A stretch of DNA of 32,159 nt from an uncultured Ectothiorhodospiraceae bacterium (GCA_913055765.1 CAJXKI010000006.1:1-32159), one strand, 5' to 3'; shown: positions 1 to 8,362, counted from the stretch's first letter. The notes: generated from the sequence alone by a model not told the origin. Program-made: numbers and translations.

Positions 1-2
1 CG

Positions 3-77
3 GGGCGGCTAGCTCAGCGGGAGAGCACTGCCTTCACACGGCAGGGGTCGCTGGTTCGATCCCAGCGCCGCCCACCA
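3..77 (+). tRNA. tRNA-Val (anticodon CAC)
   Basis: A complete cloverleaf folds from the sequence. The 7-bp acceptor stem GGGCGGC (3-9) pairs with GCCGCCC (67-73), followed by an encoded ACCA end (74-77). The D-arm is GCTC/GAGC, the anticodon stem CTGCC/GGCAG and the T-arm GCTGG-TTCGATC-CCAGC. The anticodon loop TTCACAC gives anticodon CAC, which reads valine GUG. The 3' end lies only six bases from the stop codon of the convergent lactate dehydrogenase gene. Confidence 0.96.
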
Positions 78-83
78 AGCAAA

Positions 84-1049
84 TCAACGGGAGACGTGGG
101 CTCCCCCCTCGATCTCGACCCCGGACAGCGCCTCCCGGAGCGTCTCGGCCGATCGCCTCATGCCCTCGGCCTCGCCCTCATCCAGGGCCGGCGGGACGCG
201 GGCCTCGATGCCGTCCTGGCCGAGGATGCAGGGCACGCTCAGGCAGAGGCCCTCGAGGCCGTAGACCCCCTGCGGATCGACGCTCACGGGCAGCACGCTC
301 TTCTGATCCTCCAGGATGACCCGCACCAGATAGGCGATCACCAGCCCGATGGCGGTGTCCGTGTAGCCCTTGCGGGCGATGATGGCCGCCGCGGCGTCCC
401 GCACCTCCTCGAACAGGGCCTGCATGGCCTCGGGATCGAAGGCGACACCATTGACCGGATGGCCCATGGGATTGAGGCCACCGATGGCCATGCTGCTCCA
501 TATCGGCACCTCGGAGTCGCCGTGCTCTCCGAGGATGTAGGCGTGGACCGAGCGGGGGTTGACGCCGTAGTGGCCCCCCAGGGCCGCCCGGAAGCGGGAC
601 GTGTCGAGCATGGTGCCCGTGCCGAAGACCCGGCGGGAGGGGCGGCGGCTGAGGCGCTGCGCGATGTGGGTCAGGATGTCCACGGGGTTGGTGGCGATGA
701 CGAGCACGGCCTCGGGGGCGTGACGATCCAGCTCGGCGACGATCTCGCGGAAGACGGCGGCGTTGCGGTTGAGCAGGGCGAGCCGCGACTCCCCGGGCTG
801 CTGGTTGACGCCGGCGCTGACCACGATGGCCGAGCACCGGGCGAGGTCCGGGTACCCCCCGGCGCGCACCGTCACGCGCCCGACGAGCGACTGGCCATGC
901 ATGAGGTCCATCGCCTCGCCCTCGGCCCGCTCCCCGTCGCGATCGACCAGCACAAGCTCCTCGGCCGACTGCCGCTGGAACAGGGCATAGGCGGCTGCGA
1001 CCCCGACATTGCCGGTACCGACGATGCCTACGCTATTCGTCGTCACCAT
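84..1049 (-). CDS. ldh: L-lactate dehydrogenase (LDH/MDH superfamily)
   Basis: NAD-dependent interconversion of lactate and pyruvate in the cytoplasm. The 321-aa length is typical. The Rossmann motif GTGNVG lies at residues 11-16. The substrate-specificity loop reads NQQPGESR (82-89); Gln in this loop is the LDH signature, whereas malate dehydrogenases carry Arg. The catalytic pair is Asp149/Arg152 (LDTSR) and His176 (GEHGD), followed by PIW as in true LDHs. The ATG at 1047-1049 has a strong GGAGGAGG Shine-Dalgarno just upstream, which fixes the start. It lies 133 bp after the hybrid kinase gene on the same strand. No clear promoter is visible in that gap, so a shared transcript is possible. 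A lactate-like hydroxyacid dehydrogenase of other specificity cannot be excluded. Confidence 0.9.
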   Translation of the reverse strand: MVTTNSVGIVGTGNVGVAAAYALFQRQSAEELVLVDRDGERAEGEAMDLMHGQSLVGRVTVRAGGYPDLARCSAIVVSAGVNQQPGESRLALLNRNAAVFREIVAELDRHAPEAVLVIATNPVDILTHIAQRLSRRPSRRVFGTGTMLDTSRFRAALGGHYGVNPRSVHAYILGEHGDSEVPIWSSMAIGGLNPMGHPVNGVAFDPEAMQALFEEVRDAAAAIIARKGYTDTAIGLVIAYLVRVILEDQKSVLPVSVDPQGVYGLEGLCLSVPCILGQDGIEARVPPALDEGEAEGMRRSAETLREALSGVEIEGGAHVSR

Positions 1050-1182
1050 AGGCCCTCCTCCATCCCAGCGTCGAAGGCGAGGGGCGACAAGGCAAGTGCC
1101 ACAAGCCGTGCGCAGTGCTCGCCGACAAGGTACAGCTACGCAAGCGCGCCCGCATAGTCGACGCGCGACGCACCCGCCCCGA

Positions 1183-3471
1183 TCACCGCGCCTGGGCCCG
1201 CCTGGCCCAGGCGACGAGCCGGTGGATGTCCTGCCAGCTCACGGGCTTGCTGAGGTAGGTATCGTATCCGACCGCGTAGCAGGCCGCCCGGGTATCCTCG
1301 TGGGCATGCGCCGTCAGCGCCACGACCGGCGTGTGCCCGCACTGGTAGAAGGCCTCCCGCGCGCGCAACGCCCCGAGGGCCTGGTAGCCATCCACCCTGG
1401 GCATGTCCAGGTCCAGCACGACGAGATCGGGACGCATGCGCTCCCAGGCGGTGATCAGCTCCTCGCCATCCGTTACGACCTCGGCGACGCACGCCGCCCG
1501 CTCGAAGAGGCTCTGGAGCAGCAGGGCATTGGACGTGTCGTCCTCGGCGGCGAGGACGTGGAGCCCTTCGCCCGACGCCGCCCGGGGGCCCGACTCCGCA
1601 GGGGGATCCGGCTCCGCGACCTCGTAGCGCTGATCCTCGGGCGCCGGCGGCGCCGTCGCGGGCAAGGCCAGGGTGAAGGTGAAGGTCGCCCCTTTGCCGG
1701 GCTCACTATCCACGCTGATCTCGCCACCGAGCAGGCGTACCAGGTCACGGGCGAGCGCCAGGCCCAGCCCGCTGTGATGCTGCCGCGTACCGGCCTCACC
1801 GCGCTCGAAGGGCTCGAAGATCCGCTGCTGTGTCGACGGTGGGATCCCGGGCCCGGTATCGCGGACGGCGATGCGCGCCCGCTCCAGCCCGTCGCGTCGG
1901 ACAGCGACCTCGACGGTGCCTGCCTCGGTGTACTCGATGGCGTTACCGACGAGATTGAACAGCACCTGGGCGAGGCGGTTGGGGTCGGTCTCGGCGTAGG
2001 TCGGCAAGGCCGAGTCGACATACCAGTCCAGCACCAGCCGCTGGGCACTGGCCTGGGGGAGCAGCAGGCCGATCTGCTCGTCGAGGAAGGCGCGCAGCTC
2101 CATGGGCTGCTGGTCGGCGACGACCTCCCCCCTCTGGAGCCGGGATAGCTCGAGCAGCGTGTCGATGAGGCCGAGCAGGCGCTGCCCCGCGGTTCTGCAC
2201 AGCGAGAGGTGGTGGCGCTGCTCCGCGTCGAGCGGGGACTCGGCGAGGAGATCGGTCATCCCCATCAAGGCGTTGAGCGGCGTACGCAGGTCGTGGCTGA
2301 CGGCGCTGAGGGCATCGCTCTTGGCGCGGTTGGCCGCCTCGAGCTCATGCTGCAGGGCCTTGTAGGCGGTGACATCACGGGCGGTACCGGCGCGCAGCAG
2401 GCTGCCGTCGTGCTCATCCTGCAGGGTGTAGCCGTGGGTGTGGAGCCAGCGGACCTCCCCATCGGGCCGGACGATGCGGTGGATCTCGTCGCTCGGCTCC
2501 CCTAGGGCCTCAGCCTCATAGAGCGCTGCCCGGGTGCGCTCGCGGTCCTCGGGAGGGATCATCGCCAGGATATTGCTGAAGCTGGGGTAGAGCGCCTCGG
2601 GCGGTAGGCCGAGGAGGCGCTCGCAGGCGGGGCTGACGTAGAGCAGCTCGTCGCCGCGGCGCAGGCAGAAGATCTCCTCGATGCCCTCTGCCATCTGCCT
2701 GAAGCGCCGCTCGCTCTCGCGGAGCGCCTCCTCGGCCTCGCGCTGCTCTGTGATGTCGAGGCCCACCCCCTGGTAGTGCGTCAGGTCGCCGGCGCCGTCA
2801 AAGAAGCCGCGCACCGTCCACTGGACGGTGCGCAAGGCGCCATCGGACCGGCGGAGCTGGTGCTCATAGGTGCCGAGCGGCGCCTCCGGCGTGAAGCGCT
2901 GCAGGTAGTCGCGCAGATCGGCCCGCCTATCCGCCGACACCAGATCGAGCCAGCGCACCCCTTCCAGCGGCTCGCCCCAGAACTGCGTCAGGGTCGTGTT
3001 GGCGAAAAGGACCGTCGTATCGGGCAGACACTGCCCGATAAAGCCGGGGTGGTGATCGACCAGGTCCCGGAAGAAGGCCTCCTGCTCGGCGAGCCGCTGC
3101 TGCGTCGCCTCCTCCTGCTTGCGCGCCGTGATGTCCTCGGCTGTACCCTCGAAGACCGGGCCGTGGCCGGCGATCTCACGGCACTGGAGGTGGAGGGACA
3201 CCCAGATGGGGCGGGCATCCAGCGTAACCAGCTCGAGCTCTTGCTGGATGTGGCCGTGCTCGAGCAGTGCCTGGCTCAAGGCTGCGCGCTGCTCGGGATA
3301 GCGGTAGAAGGCGGCAGGCTCATGGCCCAGCAACTCCGCGGCGGAGGAGAGCCCCAGCAGGCGGACGAACGCCGGGTTTGCGTCGAGGAAGGCCCCTGCC
3401 GTCCCCGGCTCTGTCCGGCACATCCCCATGGGCAGGCGCGCGAACTGCTCCTGTAGGCTATAGGCTTCCAT
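1183..3471 (-). CDS. Hybrid sensor histidine kinase/response regulator with three PAS domains
   Basis: A 762-aa signalling protein that autophosphorylates and passes phosphate to its own receiver domain. Order: PAS1 about 5-118, PAS2 about 130-242, PAS3 about 250-370, HisKA with VSHDLRTP (phospho-acceptor His393), HATPase with N-box NLVGN (506-510), DTGPGIP (538-544) and GLGLALA (568-574). The C-terminal REC domain (about 638-757) has the acidic cluster EDD (643-645), phospho-acceptor Asp687 (LDLDMP), Thr720 and Lys742. No transmembrane segment or signal peptide is seen, so it should be cytoplasmic and sense an internal cue. No DNA-binding output is present, so its target is unknown. The start lies 30 bp after the phosphatase gene, suggesting co-transcription. 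The Shine-Dalgarno is weak (AGAGG). Confidence 0.93.
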   Translation of the reverse strand: MEAYSLQEQFARLPMGMCRTEPGTAGAFLDANPAFVRLLGLSSAAELLGHEPAAFYRYPEQRAALSQALLEHGHIQQELELVTLDARPIWVSLHLQCREIAGHGPVFEGTAEDITARKQEEATQQRLAEQEAFFRDLVDHHPGFIGQCLPDTTVLFANTTLTQFWGEPLEGVRWLDLVSADRRADLRDYLQRFTPEAPLGTYEHQLRRSDGALRTVQWTVRGFFDGAGDLTHYQGVGLDITEQREAEEALRESERRFRQMAEGIEEIFCLRRGDELLYVSPACERLLGLPPEALYPSFSNILAMIPPEDRERTRAALYEAEALGEPSDEIHRIVRPDGEVRWLHTHGYTLQDEHDGSLLRAGTARDVTAYKALQHELEAANRAKSDALSAVSHDLRTPLNALMGMTDLLAESPLDAEQRHHLSLCRTAGQRLLGLIDTLLELSRLQRGEVVADQQPMELRAFLDEQIGLLLPQASAQRLVLDWYVDSALPTYAETDPNRLAQVLFNLVGNAIEYTEAGTVEVAVRRDGLERARIAVRDTGPGIPPSTQQRIFEPFERGEAGTRQHHSGLGLALARDLVRLLGGEISVDSEPGKGATFTFTLALPATAPPAPEDQRYEVAEPDPPAESGPRAASGEGLHVLAAEDDTSNALLLQSLFERAACVAEVVTDGEELITAWERMRPDLVVLDLDMPRVDGYQALGALRAREAFYQCGHTPVVALTAHAHEDTRAACYAVGYDTYLSKPVSWQDIHRLVAWARRAQAR

Positions 3472-3501
3472 GGCCTCTATCTCAATCCAGATCCAGTGGG
3501 C

Positions 3502-4131
3502 TCAAGGGATTTTTGCTGCCGGCGGTGGCGGGTAGTTGTGGTAGGCCAGGCGCCAGCGGCCATCCCCGGCCCGCACCAGGAGGGTGCGCGCGGCGTTGGC
3601 CGGGCGCTCGATGGCCTGCGCAGCGGCCCCCTCGCAGCCGAGCAGCGATGCCACCTGGACGCGGACCGGCCCGCCGTGGCTGACGATCAGGAGCGTACCG
3701 CCCGGGCAGGCCTCGACGCGCTCGGCCACGGCGGCGGTCACCCGGGCATGCAGGTCAGCCAGGCGCTCGGCGCCGCCGCGGGGCAGGTCCTCGCCGGCAG
3801 TGATGCGCGCCAGGCGCTCCGGCTCGGCAGCCTCGACCGCCCCACGCAGCTGCCCGGCCCAGCGGCCGATATCCATCTCGCGCAGCCGGGTATCCGTTGC
3901 CGGGGCCACCCCCAGCCGCTCCGCGCAGGCCTCGGCGGTGCGCCAAGCCCGGGCCAGGTCGCTGGCCACGATCTCGGAGATGGCCGCCTCCTCGGCCAGC
4001 GCGCTCGCCACCGCCTCGGCCTGGGACCGGCCCAGCGCGCTTAGGGGCGGATCCAGCTGCCCTTGGCGCCGGCCCTCGGCGTTCCAGGTGGACTCTCCGT
4101 GGCGCAGCAGGATGACGCGATCGGCGGGCAT
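3502..4131 (-). CDS. Histidine phosphatase family protein (phosphoglycerate mutase-like)
   Basis: A 209-aa cytoplasmic member of the branch-1 histidine phosphatases. The phospho-histidine motif LLRHGEST is at the N-terminus and the second catalytic His is in IVSHGGPV. The start at 4131 (MPADRVILLRHG) is chosen because family members begin a few residues before the RHG motif; an upstream in-frame ATG would add 28 residues unlike the family. Candidate activities include phosphoglycerate mutase-like phosphatase or alpha-ribazole-phosphate phosphatase (CobC). The B12 operon lies about 22 kb away and this gene is not linked to it, so the substrate is left open. It precedes the hybrid kinase by 30 bp on the same strand. 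Confidence 0.88.
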   Translation of the reverse strand: MPADRVILLRHGESTWNAEGRRQGQLDPPLSALGRSQAEAVASALAEEAAISEIVASDLARAWRTAEACAERLGVAPATDTRLREMDIGRWAGQLRGAVEAAEPERLARITAGEDLPRGGAERLADLHARVTAAVAERVEACPGGTLLIVSHGGPVRVQVASLLGCEGAAAQAIERPANAARTLLVRAGDGRWRLAYHNYPPPPAAKIP

Positions 4132-4244
4132 ATCGGCTACAGGCCCTCGTGACCAAGGGGCCCCCAAGGCTAATCCCAGCTGGGCGCACCCGTCACCTCT
4201 CCGCAGGCTCGGCATCCGCTACAGCCAGGGCCGCGCGGGATCGG

Positions 4245-4859
4245 CTAGAGGGCCCGGATCGCCGCGCGCAGCTCCTCGACCTCCTCCTTCGAGGGGAGGT
4301 AGATCTCGTGGTGGGGCGTCTCCGGGTCCGTCAGCTCGATCCGGGCCTGCTGCTGGCGCCCGACGGGCATGGAGCGCGTCTGGAACCGCTTGATCTCCGC
4401 GGCGTGGATCTGGAGGACGCGGGCGGCGGTCAGGAAGAAGGCGTAGCGGCGTTCGGTATCGAGGACGGCCCACTCCCTCCGCCCCGGGAAGATCTGGCTG
4501 GCCGTGAACCCCTTCCCCTCCAGCCTGCTCAGATTGCGCTGGAGCAGGAACGGCACCAGGAGGAGGTTGTAGAGCATCCCCAGGGCGGTGGACAGCAGGA
4601 TCAGGGCGAAGCCGCCCAGCACGACGTAGAGGAGGCGGAGGCCACCGGCGGCCTGCTCGACGGCCTGCAGGAGGCTGGCAGGCAGCAGCCCCGCGAAGGC
4701 GCCGACCACATAGGCCCACGTCTCGCTGGGGAGGAAGATGCTGGCTACCGAGGCGATCAAGATGAGGAGGAGGCCCAGGACAACCAGCACGAACAGGAGG
4801 CCCTCGAGCGTGACGCCAATGGGGTTCTTGATTACCAGGCGAGCGAAGACGTTGGTCAT
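4245..4859 (-). CDS. Conserved-looking inner-membrane protein of unknown function
   Basis: I do not recognise this 204-aa protein. Hydrophobic stretches at about residues 17-43 and 75-107 should form two or more membrane helices, with a third weakly hydrophobic segment at 48-67 between them. Residues 108-204 look soluble and cytoplasmic, ending in a charged helix (PSKEEVEELRAAIRAL). The ATG at 4857-4859 has only a weak ribosome-binding site. It is the first gene of a possible minus-strand group (membrane protein, phosphatase, hybrid kinase), with a 113-bp gap to the phosphatase. Coding is supported by clear segmentation into membrane and soluble parts and by the absence of a better ORF on either strand. 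Confidence 0.65.
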   Translation of the reverse strand: MTNVFARLVIKNPIGVTLEGLLFVLVVLGLLLILIASVASIFLPSETWAYVVGAFAGLLPASLLQAVEQAAGGLRLLYVVLGGFALILLSTALGMLYNLLLVPFLLQRNLSRLEGKGFTASQIFPGRREWAVLDTERRYAFFLTAARVLQIHAAEIKRFQTRSMPVGRQQQARIELTDPETPHHEIYLPSKEEVEELRAAIRAL

Positions 4860-5161
4860 ACCCAGCTTGCATCCCTAGACAGCGGGTCACTCGCCCCCAC
4901 TAGATCCCAGGCTGTAGGGCGGGAGCGGTCTCGAGTAGACGGCTAATCGTACCTATCGTGGTCGAGCATTGGCCTGCGGCGTAGCACCGCCCCGAGCCCG
5001 CGAAGGCCAGCACGCCCTCGGTTGCCCCCTAGGTTACAGAGCCCTGCCCAAGTTGGTGGGTCCCGGCAGGCGAGGCGCGCCATGCGCTTGCCTTTCCCGT
5101 GACAAGGGTGGGCCTCTATAGTGGGGGCTTCTGCGCAGACCCCTGAGGCCGTCGAGGCGCA
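4860..5161. other. Divergent intergenic region, about 300 bp, no gene seen
   Basis: This spacer separates the divergent membrane-protein gene and AI-2E transporter gene, so it should hold promoters for both. I see no ORF or RNA gene in it. A TATAGT at 5117-5122 lies 17 bases after a poor -35 (TTCCCG, 5094-5099); this is the only plausible plus-strand sigma70-like site, and it is weak. Nothing convincing was found for the minus strand. Confidence 0.35.
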
Positions 5162-6244
5162 ATGAGCTATAGGGCACGTATCTGGCTGGCGATCGCAGCG
5201 GCCCTGCTAGGCGGGCTGTACCTGCTGTCGAGCATCCTCTTCCCCTTCGTGCTGGGCATGATCATCGCCTACATGCTCGACCCGGTCTGTGATCGCCTCC
5301 AGGCGCGCGGCATACCGCGCACCGCCGCCACCGCGCTCCTCCTCGGCGGCTTCATCCTCGCAACCGTGGCAGCACTCGCCGTCGCGGTGCCCCTCCTGTG
5401 GTCCCAGGCGGTGCAGCTCATCGAGCGCGCCCCGGAGCTGCACCAGCGCGCCCAGGAGGCCATCGAGCCGATTTGGGCCGAGCTCTCGCCCTACCTCAGC
5501 GAGCCGGTGCGCACCCGCATCGAGCAGACCGCGGCGGCCTACGCGGGGACAGCGGCCGGCTGGCTCGGCTCGGCGCTGCAGGCCATCTTCAGCGGGTCGT
5601 TGGCCGCTTTTGATCTGCTCTCCATGGCCCTGATCACCCCCCTGGTCGCCTTCTACCTGATCCGCGACTGGAACACCCTGCTCGCCGAGATCGATCGCCG
5701 TATCCCGCGCCCAGCGGTCGGCATCGCCCGCGCCCGGGCCCGCGAGATCGACGCCACTCTCGCCGCCTGGATGCGCGGCGTCGCGACGGTGGCAGCCATC
5801 CTCGCTTCCTTCTACACCATCAGCCTGAGCGCCATCGGCCTGTCCTACAGCGTGCTGATCGGCCTCTTCGCCGGCGCGATATCCTTCATCCCCTTCGTCG
5901 GGGCCATCGTCGGCGGCCTGCTGGCGTTCATCTCGGCGCTATTCACCTTCGATACGCCCACGATGTGGCTGATCACGCTGGGGATCTTCCTCCTCGGGCA
6001 GGTCGTGGAGAGCAACTTCCTGACGCCGCGGCTGGTCGGCCGCAACGTCGAGCTCCACGAGGTCTGGGTCATCTTCTCGCTGATGGCCGGCGGGCTGCTC
6101 TTCGGCTTCACCGGGGTGCTGCTGGCCATACCGGTCACGGCCAGCATCGGCGTGCTGGTCCGGGCCGCCGACGACTACTACCTCGGCAGCCGCCTCTACG
6201 ATCCCTTCCAGGCAGGAGAAGACGGGGCCAGCGGGACCGATTGA
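5162..6244 (+). CDS. AI-2E family transporter (PerM/YhhT-type permease)
   Basis: A 360-aa polytopic inner-membrane protein of the PF01594 family, whose members are linked to export of AI-2 or, in halophiles and alkaliphiles, to Na+/H+ antiport. The pattern is typical: two N-terminal helices (about 8-38), a helix at 58-80, a soluble amphipathic region (about 85-150), then helices from about 150 to the C-terminus. The family signatures PLVAFYLIRDW, FIPFVGAIVGG and GQVVESNFLTPRLVGRNVEL are present, followed by the usual GG-LFGF-G-LLAIPV segment. It starts with ATG at 5162. It is monocistronic and converges on the beta-barrel gene. Which substrate it carries cannot be read from sequence. Confidence 0.93.
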   Translation: MSYRARIWLAIAAALLGGLYLLSSILFPFVLGMIIAYMLDPVCDRLQARGIPRTAATALLLGGFILATVAALAVAVPLLWSQAVQLIERAPELHQRAQEAIEPIWAELSPYLSEPVRTRIEQTAAAYAGTAAGWLGSALQAIFSGSLAAFDLLSMALITPLVAFYLIRDWNTLLAEIDRRIPRPAVGIARARAREIDATLAAWMRGVATVAAILASFYTISLSAIGLSYSVLIGLFAGAISFIPFVGAIVGGLLAFISALFTFDTPTMWLITLGIFLLGQVVESNFLTPRLVGRNVELHEVWVIFSLMAGGLLFGFTGVLLAIPVTASIGVLVRAADDYYLGSRLYDPFQAGEDGASGTD

Positions 6245-6246
6245 CC

Positions 6247-6290
6247 CCGGCAGCGCCGGCGCCCCTGTACCGAGGCCCTGGCGCGGGGCC
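6247..6290. terminator. Hairpins between convergent genes
   Basis: Two short GC stems lie between the transporter stop and the convergent beta-barrel gene: CCGGC/GCCGG (6247-6259, 3-nt loop) and GGCCC/GGGCC (6274-6290, 7-nt loop). Neither has a T-tract, so intrinsic termination is only possible, not shown. Confidence 0.3.
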
Positions 6291-6315
6291 AAGCAGCGGC
6301 CGCCCCGCCCCGCGC

Positions 6316-7239
6316 CTACCAGTTGATCCCGAAGCGCACGCCTGCCTCCTCGGTGTCGTTCGCCGGCTCCAAGTAGCCGGCATCGGGCTCGGAGCTATCG
6401 AGATCCCAGTACTGGAAGTACACCTCCGTGCTCAACGCCAGCGCCGAGGTGATTGCGTAACGGGCCCCGGTACGCAAGGCCAGCCCGTGGCCGTCATCCA
6501 TCTCGAACGTCCGCTCATTCAGCGCATTGGAATCCGCGTAGGCCTCCCCCCAGAGGACGACCTGATACTCCGCCTCCAGGTGCACCGTCCATCCGTTCCC
6601 CAGGGAGGGCTCCAGGCGCACCCCGAGGGGGACATAGCCGTAGCGGTGGCCCCGATCGTAGCTGCTGTTTGGGATGGTCTTGCCGGAAGCCTTCAGCTCG
6701 GCGTCCTCAAGGTCCTGATCCCAGAAGCGGAAGCCGAGGCCGCCGTAGAAGAGGGTCGATGCCGGCCCGGCGCCGGTGAGCAGGCGCACATTACCGACGA
6801 TATCGTCGGTATCCGCAACCGCCGGCTTCGAGGGTCCGCCACTGCCAGTAGTGGTAATGACTCCGCGATAATCGTTCTCCCCGTCATAGTCTGTCTCCCC
6901 GACACGTAACCGGCCTTCAAAGCGTAGCGGCCAGCTGCCCGGCGGGGTGTTGGGCTCACCCGTATAGGCGATCGCCAGGCCGAGCAGATCACCCTCCTCC
7001 TCCATCAGTCCTGGATTCTCGTAGTCGAAGTGGCTTGTCACGTCCAGCTGCAGCTCGGCGCCCCGCGGCCACGCCTGCGCCGTGGATAGCCCCGTCAGCC
7101 CGAGGGCCGCCGCTAGGCCCAGTGCGCCGAGCCGCCGCCACGCCCTGCCGGCCCCGGCCGGCCTCTCCGGCCCGCTCACGGACCGGACGTATACGCCTCT
7201 CGCGCGCACCAGCGATGTGGTGGGCATCTCCGTAGCCAT
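6316..7239 (-). CDS. Outer-membrane beta-barrel protein
   Basis: A 307-aa exported protein. A hydrophobic core (about 37-55) ends in AQA, predicting signal peptidase I cleavage after residue 56. The mature part has alternating polar/aromatic strands typical of a small barrel of about 10-12 strands (e.g. LFYGGLGFRFWD, WTVHLEAEYQVVLWG, ALALSTEVYFQYWD). It ends in the aromatic C-terminus RFGINW expected for BAM-dependent folding. Many Asp/Glu in the loops suit a halophile. The ATG at 7237-7239 follows AAGGAGGTG at good spacing. An in-frame GTG at 7243-7245 lies inside that ribosome site and is rejected. The n-region before the hydrophobic core is unusually long (about 34 residues). It follows the KfrA/TnpT-like gene by 60 bp. 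Specific function unknown. Confidence 0.82.
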   Translation of the reverse strand: MATEMPTTSLVRARGVYVRSVSGPERPAGAGRAWRRLGALGLAAALGLTGLSTAQAWPRGAELQLDVTSHFDYENPGLMEEEGDLLGLAIAYTGEPNTPPGSWPLRFEGRLRVGETDYDGENDYRGVITTTGSGGPSKPAVADTDDIVGNVRLLTGAGPASTLFYGGLGFRFWDQDLEDAELKASGKTIPNSSYDRGHRYGYVPLGVRLEPSLGNGWTVHLEAEYQVVLWGEAYADSNALNERTFEMDDGHGLALRTGARYAITSALALSTEVYFQYWDLDSSEPDAGYLEPANDTEEAGVRFGINW

Positions 7240-7271
7240 AACCACCTCCTTCAGGCTTGCTTGAGCTCGGG

Positions 7272-7295
7272 GCGGACGTCTCCACCAGACGCCGC
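7272..7295 (-). terminator. Strong hairpin just after the KfrA/TnpT-like gene
   Basis: Reading the minus strand, GCGGCGTCT pairs with AGACGtCCGC around a 5-nt loop, giving nine pairs with one bulged T. It begins a few bases after the TAG stop of the upstream gene. No U-tract follows, so it may be a weak terminator or an mRNA-stabilising stem before the barrel gene. Confidence 0.4.
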
Positions 7296-7299
7296 TGCC

Positions 7300-8295
7300 C
7301 TACGGGGTATCCTCTGTACCACGGCTGGCCTCCCGATGCATCCCCCCTCCGGGATCGATCCGCCTTGTGATGGTGACTAGCCCGAGCAGCTGGCTGATCT
7401 GTCGATCGCGGCGCTCGAGATCGAGCTGCAATTGCTCCAGCCGCGCCTGCAACTGCGCCCGCTCCTGCTCGCCATGGGCCTGCGCCTGCTCGAGCTCGGC
7501 CAGCCGGGCCTGGGCCTGGGCATAGGCCTGCCGCTGGCCCTCGAGCCCCTCCTGCGCCTCGCTGAGCCGGCGCTCGAGCCGCTGGCGCTCCTCGCTCAGC
7601 CGCCCCTCCGCACGCTCCGCGCGCTCGTGGGCCGCGTCCCGCTCCTTGGCGAGCTCGTTGAAGCGGCGTACGTACTGCGCCTCCTGATCGGCCCAATGGC
7701 TCCGCTCGCGCTCCAGCTGCGCCTGGGCCTCCTGGAGCGCTGACTCCTGCGCGGCGAGCCGTTCGGCCAGGCCCCGCCGCTCGCGCTCGGCCTCCTGCTG
7801 CGCTTCCTGCAGTTGCTGGTCCTTGCGCGTGCGCAGCTGCTCCATCCGCGCCTCCAGATCCTGGTAGGCCGCCTGTAGCGCCTCGATCCGCTCGGCGCGC
7901 TCCTGCGCCTGCGTCAGCGCCGCATCGCGCTCGTGCTGCGCGCGCTCCGACTGCTCGAGGGCCGCGTCGCGCTCGGCTGCATAGGCCTGGCGCTGGCGCT
8001 CCAGCTCCTCGCGCTCGGCGGCGAGCTGCTGGTGGGCGACCTCCTGGGCGGTGTTCCAGAAGGTGATCATGGCCGGGTGCAGATCCTCCGGGATATCCGC
8101 CGGGAGTGAGCCGCCGAGGTGCTCCTGCATCTGCTCGATCACCCGGGCGCGGAGCTTGAGCACCGTCTGCTTGGAGCCGTGGCCGAGGTGGGCCAGCAAC
8201 CGGTCGGCGCTCGGCGCCTGGCCCGAGCTGAGGCAGGCGTAGACGGCGTCGCGGACCTCCGCCTCGGACAGGGGGTGGTGGCGCTGCTCGCTCAT
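7300..8295 (-). CDS. KfrA/TnpT-like coiled-coil DNA-binding protein
   Basis: A 331-aa protein with an N-terminal KfrA-type DNA-binding domain (about 8-60; VRDAVYACLSSGQAPSADR then LGHGSKQTVLK). A very long Glu/Gln/Arg/Ala-rich coiled coil follows (about 92-305), then a short basic/polar tail. KfrA proteins are autoregulatory plasmid DNA-binding proteins. TnpT of Tn4651-type transposons has the same architecture and about the same length, and assists a divergently encoded tyrosine recombinase. Here too a tyrosine recombinase is divergent, and repeated CATACC/GGTATG half-sites lie directly upstream of this start. The ATG at 8293-8295 has the ribosome site GGGAGG four bases upstream. KfrA-like domain and coiled coil are clear; the TnpT assignment is inference from context. 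Confidence 0.85.
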   Translation of the reverse strand: MSEQRHHPLSEAEVRDAVYACLSSGQAPSADRLLAHLGHGSKQTVLKLRARVIEQMQEHLGGSLPADIPEDLHPAMITFWNTAQEVAHQQLAAEREELERQRQAYAAERDAALEQSERAQHERDAALTQAQERAERIEALQAAYQDLEARMEQLRTRKDQQLQEAQQEAERERRGLAERLAAQESALQEAQAQLERERSHWADQEAQYVRRFNELAKERDAAHERAERAEGRLSEERQRLERRLSEAQEGLEGQRQAYAQAQARLAELEQAQAHGEQERAQLQARLEQLQLDLERRDRQISQLLGLVTITRRIDPGGGMHREASRGTEDTP

Positions 8296-8309
8296 GGGGC
8301 CTCCCTATT

Positions 8310-8361
8310 CATACCGGTATGGATTTGTGGTACATACCTTAACAGTATGATTGAGGTATGT
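8310..8361. promoter_or_regulatory. Cluster of CATACC/GGTATG half-sites (operator or recombination site)
   Basis: Five related half-sites fall within 52 bp of the divergent spacer. There is a perfect 12-bp palindrome CATACCGGTATG (8310-8321), a perfect 8-bp inverted repeat ACATACCT (8332-8339) / AGGTATGT (8354-8361), and an extra AGTATG (8344-8349) between its arms. CATAC-N7-GTATG (8333-8349) has the arm-spacer-arm layout of a tyrosine-recombinase core. KfrA-type proteins bind inverted repeats at their own promoters, so this may be an operator, the accessory part of a res site, or both. Confidence 0.6.
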
Positions 8362-8362
8362 T

